A stretch of 20,822 bases of DNA from Spongospora subterranea (taxonomy: Eukaryota > Endomyxa > Phytomyxea > Plasmodiophorida > Plasmodiophoridae). Below are positions 9,742-17,333 of this stretch, piece after piece. The position numbers and the translations under genes were made by a program. The notes under the pieces are model-generated. The model saw nothing but the letters and a program-made list of their open reading frames with translations. It searched no databases and was not told where the DNA came from. The stretch is taken from positions 1 to 20,822 of the forward strand of contig OUQQ01000348.1 in NCBI GenBank assembly GCA_900404475.1, read 5' to 3'. The first letter of the stretch is position 1. Every line of letters starts with the position of its first letter.

Positions 9742-10552
9742 GACAAATATTTCTCAAGTAACCGGCCGATCGGATCCAGGCCATGATCATGACACATGAG
9801 TCATCATGTGAGACACCATACAGATCATGCTATCAGTGCTTGGACGAGAATACTTCTGTTTAGTCATAGGCTCAAATGAATGATCATCGAGTCGAAACTT
9901 TGAACTGAACAGATGTCGGGTCAAATTCAGGATAAACGCAATAACAGCTGAAGACAGTGTAATCCTCATTTGTACAGTTTTTGGAAAGTCGCCGGAATTT
10001 ACATCAAAGGCGATCTAACGGCGCATTGACTATTGTTTGGTGCATAGACGCACATTAGCGATCTTTCCCAGAAAACAATTGTATGAAAAAATCCAAATAT
10101 GGTGCCCTTAGAAGGTACAGAAGCAGGTCCAACATGGTATAGGCGCGGCCCACGTATTGACTCGTCAGATGCGGTCATCACCGTTACATGCCCAATCATA
10201 CCGTCATCCACCACTCCATTCAGTCATCCTGATGGTCATCCGGTAACATGCCACAGTCTTGTGCGCTGGGATTGGTCGTTTCGGTCTGGCCTTGACATCC
10301 CGTGCCCGTGCGCCATCCGTGTCAAACACATCGTCTTAGGCAGCTGATTACGGTCATATCTCTATCGACTTTTAAATGGCGTTATCGTCTTGGGATGATG
10401 CAATTTGGGACGATCTGCGGGATCAAGACCGTAACATCGTGTGAGATACCATAGTTGAACTACTGTTTTTGATTTGCTTGGTTCGTCACTTTTCTCCCAA
10501 TTTTGAGCCGTTGTTCTCAATTGCATGATAGCATTCCGACACTGATTGGGCA
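9742..10552. other. divergent spacer between the F-box-like and ERG8 genes
   Basis: No gene is supported. The stretch is rich in GTCAT/ATGAC words. It includes CATGATCATG at 9782-9791, an AP-1-like site at 9797-9803, and degenerate copies of 'CATCCGGTAACATG'/'CATCACCGTTACATG' around 10175-10250. Short open frames on either strand have no recognisable product. Confidence 0.4.
9782..9809. promoter_or_regulatory. paired palindromes with an AP-1/Gcn4-like TGAGTCA core
   Basis: CATGATCATG (9782-9791) is a perfect palindrome. Directly after it, ACATGAGTCATCATGT (9794-9809) is an inverted repeat, ACATGA/TCATGT with a 4-nt spacer, and contains TGAGTCA, the bZIP (AP-1/Gcn4) core. The pair lies 41-68 bp upstream of the F-box-like ATG. 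Binding is inferred only. Confidence 0.35.
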
Positions 10553-12134
10553 ATGAGCAGGTGCTGTTCTGCTCCTGGTAAAGTGTTAATTGCTGGAGGA
10601 TATCTCGTTTTAGATGAACAATATACCGGAACAGTTCTGGGGATATCGGCTCGATTCAGATCTCAGATCACACCGCTACGCCCCAACCAAAGCACAATCT
10701 GCCCAGATGTGGTCTTATTAGCACCACAGTTATCTTGCCAGACCACTCGTTGGTCATTGGATGCGTCAATGGCACTGTCATTGACATCTCCGCCCAATAA
10801 TGCATTCGTTTTCGCAACAGTCCAATGCTCTTTCGCTGTACTAAATCATGCATTATCGCAAGCGACGTTTGCCGAGATTTTGGGTGCCGGAATTTTGATT
10901 CGAACTCTGGCTGATCCTCAATTTTACTCGGGCATCGGTCCAGACGGAGTGGCCACATCCAAGACCGGTCTTGGCAGCTCGGCAACTCTTGTTGCGTCAT
11001 TAACTTCGGCAATATTCGCATTCTTCGGGCACCCTGATGGACACGTCGGCCAAATCTGCTATCGAACCGCGCAAATGGCGCATTGCGTCGCCCAAGGCCA
11101 AGTCGGCAGCGGGTTCGATATCAGTGCCGCCTTTTTCGGCAGCCAAATTTATCGCAGGTTTCCTGCTGCAACCCTGCAGCACTTTATCGCAAATGATGTC
11201 ACCCATCGTCATGGCAATTCTCCCAGACTCCTTCTGCCTTCGTTGCCCCATGTCATAACGGACAACCAATTATGGTCTGGTCACCACCCTCGACCATTCC
11301 GTCTACCCCCATGTATTGACCTGGTTCTGGGCGATGTTTACGGTGGGAGCCGCACCCCTGATATGGTCCGAAAGGTTCTCGCGTGGCGCTCTAACGCTCC
11401 TGCTGCATGGGAGCAACTAGCTGCTCTTAATTCTACCTTCGTTGATAAGCTAAACGCATTGCATGAGGCATTTTCCGTTGATCCGCAGAGCTATCGTCAC
11501 GTTATGGGTTCTGCTGCAGTCAGTGATGTAACTGATTGGCGAACTGATGCCGGTAACGCCATTGGCGATAAATTGACCGAAATTCGCACGACGTTTTCTG
11601 CTATTCGTGCAGCTCTTCGCCAAATGGGATCGCTTGCCTGTGTTGATATTGAACCTAATTCCCAATCACGGCTATTAGACGCGACTATGGCTGAAGCCGG
11701 TGTGATATGTGCCGGTGTACCTGGAGGTAAACCTCATATCATTTTACAATTCCCGATCGCATTCATGAGCTGCTGCTTGATGCATCTTCATTTGTCAGTA
11801 TTTTCTCGTTTGTTTTTCACAGAAATTTTGTTGTGGAGTGTATTATCTTGAACAGCGTTGCTTTCTGTTGCGTTTCTTGTCCCTATTTTTGCAATTCTCA
11901 ATCATAGTGAAACGCTTCAGAGAATAATGGAGTGTTTCTATTTATGTTGTAGCTGGTGGTTACGATGCCGTATTCGCATTGATTATCAACGACGAGTCCT
12001 TTGGCAGTCGCAATCGCGTGCGACGCCTATGGTCATCTTGGACCGAATGTCGTGTAAATTTCATTGACGTCCGCCAGGATGACGCTGGTATTATTCTTCA
12101 AGCGAACCCCTCGACCAGTGCTATGTCACTATAA
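10553..12134 (+). CDS. ERG8: phosphomevalonate kinase, ERG8-type (GHMP family)
   Basis: Two exons, 10553-11726 and 11953-12134, join across a 226-nt intron (donor gtaaac, acceptor ttgtag) and give 451 residues. The enzyme phosphorylates 5-phosphomevalonate to 5-diphosphomevalonate with ATP in the mevalonate route to isoprenoids and sterols. Seen motifs are the N-terminal SAPGKVLIAGGYLVLD (residues 6-21), the GHMP ATP loop KTGLGSSATLVASL (137-150), AHCVAQGQVGSGFDISAAFFG (about 177-197) and the C-terminal PGAGGYDAVFALI. The intron splits this last motif (PGA|GGYDA region), so reading on from exon 1 would destroy it; the spliced join restores the family pattern exactly. Start at 10553 gives the expected N-terminus. 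Animals commonly use an unrelated PMVK-type kinase for this step, so the ERG8 type is informative about the host. Confidence 0.95.
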
Positions 12135-12289
12135 AACTTTACTTGCTCGTGTGAAATGATCAGTTCGTCAAACTGACTGGGTTCTTCATTCGCGACGATC
12201 TAACGAGATCGCGCGTGTCACCCTTAAAAAAGCAGTGGTCAATAAATTTACACATCTTTCATCAAATTTGAAAACTTGTTTCTGCAGCT

Positions 12290-13023
12290 ATGCCTTCAAG
12301 TGGACCCGCACGGTCAAGTTCAGCCAATTTTGGGCACAACAAGTCGTTGACGTCTCGGATCCTTTCTGGGTTTTCTAACGTCGCCGTGATGGCGGCAAGG
12401 AGGATCGAAAGGTCTGTATTGATGCAACATGTCGAACTGGTACAGATGGGTCAGTCTGACCTGTCTAGTCAATGGCGAAGCTTGGCACCGTCACAACGTA
12501 CCAGTCGTTCGCTGATCGGCGCCCCTGATAGTTGCCGGGCGCAATATTGGCACAGTATCGAGTTGGGAGGGAATCAAAAATTAATTGAGTTGATTGAAGC
12601 AAACTTCTGGGGGTAATCCATCTTTATATATCACCGAAAGCGCTTGGAACAACAAAGGACTCGAAGCTACGACTAAAACGACGACTACACCGGTTTATTA
12701 CACCGTAAGGGAAAGCCCCACACGATGATAGCGCTGACCAGTGTTAAAGCCTGTTTGGATTTAAACAAAAACCGTTTTTACACGTTTAAACCCGTTCAAA
12801 CGATTTTTGACAATCATAGTAACATCACGGTCTTAGGGTTTGTCGACAAATTGAGTTCACCATCGCCATGGGACGGCCAGCTTGTGCAGCGCTATCGCAT
12901 TTTATTGAAAGCTCGAAGAAAAAGGACGAATCTGTTGAAAATGCTGGTGTGGTGCATCAGCGAACTTCCCAGACACCGAAACCAATCATGACCGCCGTGG
13001 CGCAATTGTTCTCTGATCAGTAA
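12290..13023 (+). CDS. unrecognised two-exon protein, 169 residues
   Basis: Exons 12290-12612 and 12837-13023 join in phase across a 224-nt intron (donor gtaatc, acceptor cttag). The product starts MPSSGPARSSS, has an Arg/Ser-rich first third, then a likely helical stretch (WHSIELGGNQKLIELIEANF, residues about 88-107). The junction leads into GVCRQIEFTIAMGRPACAALSHFIE, and the tail is Lys/Glu-rich, ending AVAQLFSDQ. No membrane segment, signal peptide or known motif is seen. The split is supported by matching phase, by consensus splice sites and by a length typical of this window's longer introns. It begins about 155 bp after the ERG8 stop on the same strand. Function unknown; soluble, probably helical. 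Confidence 0.5.
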
Positions 13024-13830
13024 ACCCATGTCTAAGAAGTAAACACCCAGTAAAAACAGGTTTGAAATGTAGTAAAAACAGAAAAAACGACATTTAAACG
13101 ATTTATAAATCGCAAACCCTAGCTCTGACAGGCGCTTCAGCCAATCAATTATGAGTTTGTGTCAAATGCGGCTGCTGTCGTGTGACCGTGGACATGTCGT
13201 AATGGTTAAAAAGACGCTCTACGCCATCTCTTTATGCACCAGCGGCATATGGGGCATCAATGCAACTAATTCCGTCTTTTACTACTCGGGAGTGATGTTT
13301 TGGCTGGGCTTTTGTTCTAAACAAACCATCGCTATGTCGCAGATCCGTGTCAGTTTACAAGCCTTTTTTAGGACGTTTTTGGACAATAGTCCGTTGGAAG
13401 ACCATAGCGCCAACTTTCTGATGTGAAAATATATTCACAATCTATATTTTCCATATGCGTATGCAAACGGTTACTGCAAAACCAGGTTTTTTGGGTCTTG
13501 ATCGTTCACAACCTAACGCAATAAGTGGATGCAATGATCAGCTGGGCGACAACCTATTTGTAGTCAAATTGGTTTGCAAAGAGCATCAACAATCTTCGTT
13601 GGAGATGAATAACAAAACTGGATACTATTCGTGGGACAGGCCCGATCGTTCCCAAAGGTAAACTTCATCTCCGAACGATCGCGGACTCGTAAGTCGTAAC
13701 GCAGTAAACCCCGTGACTCACGCGTTCCGCTGTTTCCGTCCCTCCTGGCGACCCCGGACCAACAGTACAGTTCGGGTCTAGTTCGGGCGTCGTTTTCAAC
13801 TTCTCTTCCTGTGATATTGTCATTTCCACA
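13024..13830. other. poorly resolved stretch with two short plus-strand frames
   Basis: Two plus-strand frames with ATG are open: 13151-13426 (91 residues, with the transporter-like phrase WGINATNSVFYYSG) and 13455-13661 (68 residues). Neither has a convincing family match or a clear splice partner. Near 13047-13080 the word AGTAAAAACAG occurs twice. On the minus strand 13907-13665 is open for 80 residues, with a hydrophobic start. I cannot decide whether any of these is a gene. Confidence 0.3.
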
Positions 13831-15356
13831 ATGTCAATCGCTACGAAACCCAGCGCCCAAACCGACAGTGCCACCGATAACCTGACGGTGAATAAGCCTG
13901 CAGCCATTCAGCGCAGTCCGAAATTCTCAGTTGTCGATGGCGCAACCGGCGCCCTCTTACGTGTTACTTTACCTCCAGGTTGTTTGAAATTGACTTCTTA
14001 ATGACGACAATTCCTGTTTCTTTGTGTTTACGTGGTGTTTGCAAATTATCCCGCAAATTTTTACCGTTTTTCTTTCTGCATTTTGTCGGACTGTGCAATT
14101 CGGCGGACATAGCGTTGGCGAAACTAAGTCTATCCAATGTTCATCATAAGCTTACTGTCTCCTTTTGTGCTTTACTTCTGTCCTGTGCTGTCCAAGTGTT
14201 TAACCCAGTTTCACATTTAGGGGCTATGGTACATGGGTTAGTATCTGGATTCATATCTAGTTCTTCCTCTGTTCTTTCACAACGGGCCAAAGGGCCCCGG
14301 TCCAAGTTTACTGCTCTTAGAGATTACTGGTCGGCTGATGTCGAGAAAGATGCGGTTAGCAAATCAACACCTTCAATTCTGTTTTGTCGTTTGGCTATAA
14401 TTTTCTCAAGTTTTCACATACGTTGCTCTAATAATTTTCGGCTCCTTTTACTCAAATTTTGTATTGTGAATTCTGGTAAACGTTAGTTTGATCAACTTAT
14501 GATCAGTATCATTGCTGATGATGTTGTTTTTTTGCTTTCGTCTTTCGTCATGCTATTGTTTCTTGCTTCGCCTGTTTCAATGATGGTGTTTTTGCAGGAA
14601 TTACTAATTGGGGCATCCTACCCGTGCTCGATTCATCTGATCCAGGTGGATCGCATCCTGCGCGTTCGGCCCGAAACCATCATTGCTTGCGACTCCACAA
14701 TTAACTTTAAGTGGACCAGTTGGACACGGTCTACCTGGGTTGAGGTATCGGGATCAGGTAATTGCATTACAAAATCTGGAATTGCCCTATTATTTGACAT
14801 TGTTCTGTTCGACAATAGTGTCTTACTTTTTGTTTTGTTATGTTTTTTGTGTTTTTTTCTCTTGTTCAGTTTTCGATTGCCATACAATGGCGATATTGCC
14901 GTCGATGGGTTCCCCTGATTTTTGACTAACTTAGGAATGCTGGCAATTTACTCTCTCGGTTGCATCCAACGTTTGTCATCAGTCAACGAATGCGGTCAGG
15001 TCGCATGCCTTCGTCTGCTAGCCTACGCCAGCGACAGCAAGAAATCGGTTGGGGGCGATTCTCAACTCTGGATTCCCGGCACCGATGCCACTTGTTGGGT
15101 TACCAGCAGTCGATACGGCCCGATGGGTTTGGGAACCGGATCGGCTCCAAAGGCAGCACGCCAACGAATAAGCTTTGGAACATGGCGCAGTATTTCCTTG
15201 CAAATATTTTTGTTGTCGTTATTGGCATTATTGCTCATCGTGTTCAGCGAATCGCTGGAGAGCTTTTCTTCAGGATTATCGTTCGACACCAACGTCTGGA
15301 CTGATAAGTTTACGAAGTACGTCATGAAAATGGCGAAACAGGGAGGGTATCAATAG
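13831..15356 (+). CDS. probable multi-exon gene for a tail-anchored membrane protein (model incomplete)
   Basis: A coherent start is at 13831 (MSIATKPSAQTD...ALLRVTLPP), ending at a weak donor near 13979. Exon-like blocks follow: about 14253-14353 (acceptor atatctag, RAKGPRSKFTALRDYWSADVEKDA, donor gttagc); about 14599-14751 (acceptor tttttgcag, donor gtatcg or gtaatt); and a last block from about 14936 (acceptor gactaacttag) to the TAG at 15356. Between them lie T-rich, intron-like stretches. In the preferred frame the last block ends with a single hydrophobic span (SISLQIFLLSLLALLLIVF) and a polar tail of about 35 residues (FDTNVWTDKFTKYVMKMAKQ). That layout suggests a C-terminally anchored protein, for example of the ER or nuclear envelope. 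A competing frame for the last block ends near 15304 and also has a hydrophobic run. The middle exon phases do not all agree, so the full chain is not established. Confidence 0.35.
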
Positions 15357-15428
15357 ATTGAATATGATTTACTGGATTTATGCGCCTTCCATGGTTGGAC
15401 GTGTTTTCGAAAATTCTCCGCTTTGGTC

Positions 15429-15679
15429 CTAAATATACTCTGTATTATAATGTTTACACGGCAGGAAGTTGCGACGGATGAAAATTAACGTGTTCGCCCA
15501 ACTACTGGCTTTGTCGATGAGATTCAAGCGCCGTATGTGAGCAGATTTATATAACAGATCGAATAAGTCTGTGGGTGAATGAGCTGCGAACAACACATTC
15601 AAACAAATCATTGATTTTACCCGAAAATCCGCAATTTTCCTTTCCATTTCCAAACCCAGAATGTACGACAGGGGTTCAC
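15429..15679 (-). pseudogene. possible PrmC/HemK-like methyltransferase remnant
   Basis: A minus-strand frame is open from a possible acceptor (tggcag before 15679) to the TAG at 15429, 83 codons. It begins GEPLSYILG (AGEPLSYILG if read through the acceptor). This matches the start of the PrmC/HemK protein-glutamine methyltransferase core, usually [G/E]-P-x-x-Y-I-L-G. Twenty residues later LNVLFAAHSPTDLFDLL sits where the family has VLIPRPETELLVELL, but the invariant PRPETE is not kept. The NPPY catalytic motif is absent and the frame stops far too early. It may be a decayed copy, a small unrelated gene (ATG at about 15647) or coincidence. Confidence 0.22.
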
Positions 15680-15913
15680 CTGCCAGCGTATATGCTCATA
15701 AATGTTGATTACGAAAGGAACACTACGAGAATCGACCTATAAGCAAATTTAGTTTGATTTAAGGCAACATGACAGTCCGGCCATCGAGGGATCGTTTGTA
15801 AAATCCATGTTTTTTAAGGCGTTGAGTTTTTTGCAGTTATTTATATATATATAATCGATATTACTGGATATGTTTGTGATTTACTCTTTCGTTGTGCCAA
15901 ATTGAAGCAGACG
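15680..15913. other. AT-rich spacer with a short TA run
   Basis: No gene is seen. A TA-rich run (TATTTATATATATATAA) lies at about 15839-15855, downstream of the SAP30 gene's stop. Confidence 0.5.
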
Positions 15914-16279
15914 TTACGGCCGAATCTGATTGGCAATTTTTAACGATTCTCGTGTTGCCCTTTCGCGACGAATCTTGTGCAGGAAGGCGGAGATGACTTC
16001 AGTCTCGCGGAATTTTGGCATGCTGGCGAAGTGTTTTGTGGCCGCGTTGACCAGCTCAATTTTGGGGGCGTTGGGTCTCACGTCCAACTTGAAATGGCGC
16101 CGATATGCTTTCAGTGAGTTCATTTCGAGTTTGGCAAAATCGGCAGCCACCGATGGAATGTCCTCGCTTCGCAGGCGTTTGCGCTTTTTCAGCTCCTCTT
16201 TCTCGACCTTCTCCTTCTTAGTCGTGCCGACACCTCCATTTGGTACACGCTTACTGCGTCGTTGTTTGGCGTCATCCAT
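15914..16279 (-). CDS. SAP30: SAP30-type Sin3-binding protein, short form
   Basis: A single-exon minus-strand frame of 121 residues starts at ATG 16279 (MDDAKQRRSKRVP). The first 45 residues are very basic (KKEKVEKEELKKRKRLR), fitting nuclear entry and DNA contact. Residues about 50-115 match the SAP30 Sin3-binding domain: L..NSLKAYRRHFKLDVRPNAPKIELVNAATKHFASMPKFRETEVISAFLHKIRRE. SAP30 binds the PAH3 region of the Sin3 scaffold and helps build the Sin3-HDAC repressor. Animal SAP30/SAP30L are longer (about 180-220 residues) and carry an N-terminal zinc finger. Here there is no zinc finger and no Cys pair, so only the basic region and the Sin3-binding domain remain. An AG acceptor about 10 bp before the ATG could mark a 5' UTR intron. 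Confidence 0.88.
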   Translation of the reverse strand: MDDAKQRRSKRVPNGGVGTTKKEKVEKEELKKRKRLRSEDIPSVAADFAKLEMNSLKAYRRHFKLDVRPNAPKIELVNAATKHFASMPKFRETEVISAFLHKIRRERATRESLKIANQIRP

Positions 16280-16371
16280 TTTTCTGAAATTCTAAGAAAT
16301 TTATGCGACGGTGAATACGAAAGCTTAGACGTGTGACGGACGGGACCGGTTTCACTATTACACGCCAACAA

Positions 16372-16520
16372 TGGAGGTTGGCGGCGGACGGGGCTCTGCT
16401 GGCCCCGCTTCTTGAGCGTTTAGCGCCAGATCAAATCCGACTCGGACCATCCACCCACTGGGTCGAGCCCCAGTCCGCGCCCCCTCTGGTCGCGCCGCGG
16501 CGCCGCCCTGCGCATTTTGC
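16372..16520. other. GC-rich island upstream of SAP30
   Basis: About 150 bp, strongly GC-rich, are open in several frames on both strands. A plus frame continues to 16671 but has no ATG before the island. It begins about 90 bp upstream of the SAP30 ATG. It could be a promoter island, a first exon of an unresolved plus-strand gene, or inserted DNA. No motif decides between these. Confidence 0.5.
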
Positions 16521-16941
16521 TCTTGGTTGCGCCACGTACAGTACACTGCTGCTCGAGTGTGCAATGTTCTGCTTGGTCATGGTCCCATGGATTTCACTAC
16601 TAAAAGCAATCCGAAGTGAGAACCGCATTACTCAATCTAGCACTGGAGTAAGTACGGACAGCGACGCATGAACGTAATTGGTAATTGTTGCCAAAAAACA
16701 TTTTTCTACGTCAGTTCGAGACTTATCGTCAAAATTCGACAATACAAATAGATAGGTTTGTCAACAGCTTTCTATGCAAAATGTTCTTCGAGGATGATAA
16801 GCGACACTAGTTAAATTTCGAATTATTATAGAGTGTCAAAGTCAAATCACAAAGTACCAGTACGCAAAACGAACGTTATTTTCAACAACAAAAAAACGTT
16901 GTGGTTTTGAAAAAATCAGTTTTCAGGTTGCTGGGGCAAAC

Positions 16942-16990
16942 GCGGATAGGCGAGCACGTTTACAATCACCCTATCCAGGGCTCTATCCGC
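16942..16990. repeat. nested inverted repeat (GCGGATAG / CTATCCGC)
   Basis: GCGGATAG at 16942-16949 pairs with CTATCCGC at 16983-16990. The inner GGATAGG (16944-16950) can instead pair with CCTATCC (16970-16976). Two alternative hairpins are possible. The 49-nt span is too short for a normal tRNA. Confidence 0.6.
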
Positions 16991-17333
16991 TCGTTTTTCA
17001 ATCTAATTATCTGTTTTCATTATGTATTTGACTAACAGTGCTGTGCTGCTGTCATTTCATCTACCCTCTTCCATTCAATCCGACATGAGAAACACAGTTA
17101 TCAGCCTCATGAAACATTTTGATGTTTTGGAATATCCAGGCAACTTATCAGTTTTTCTCCAAGCCTTTTCTCATTGGCACTTTTGATAATCTAATCAAAC
17201 ACATCGAACTGACTGCGATAATGTAACATAACAACTCAAATTTCGTTCAATATTGCTAGCGAAGTGAAATTTCTTGAAATGCGATGCCGAATACGTAAGG
17301 ACAGTAGATATAGACAATGTATTAAAATGAGCA

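Larger units (their letters stand above)
16280..17333. other. spacer with a GC-rich island and a hairpin
   Basis: No gene is assigned. From about 16372 to 16520 the base composition jumps to strongly GC-rich, unlike the AT-rich flanks. The remainder, to the stop of the SthA-like gene at 17334, is AT-rich with no long frame. It contains a nested inverted repeat at 16942-16990. Confidence 0.45.

Noticed and set aside
12725..12991. Plus-strand open frame of 88 residues
   Set aside because: It covers the 3' part of an intron and runs out of frame over exon 2 of the 169-residue gene.
13151..13426. Sugar-transporter fragment (WGINATNSVFYYSG)
   Set aside because: The likeness to the QLSGINAVFYYS motif of MFS transporters is one short phrase with a three-residue insertion; nothing else in the frame or around it fits a transporter.
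13665..13907. Collagen-like minus-strand protein (VGPGSPGG)
   Set aside because: There is a single GxxG-like phrase and no Gly-X-Y repetition.
14260..14350. CENP-C motif (ALRDYW preceded by basic residues)
   Set aside because: The spacing and key Arg/Pro residues do not match, and no cupin domain follows.
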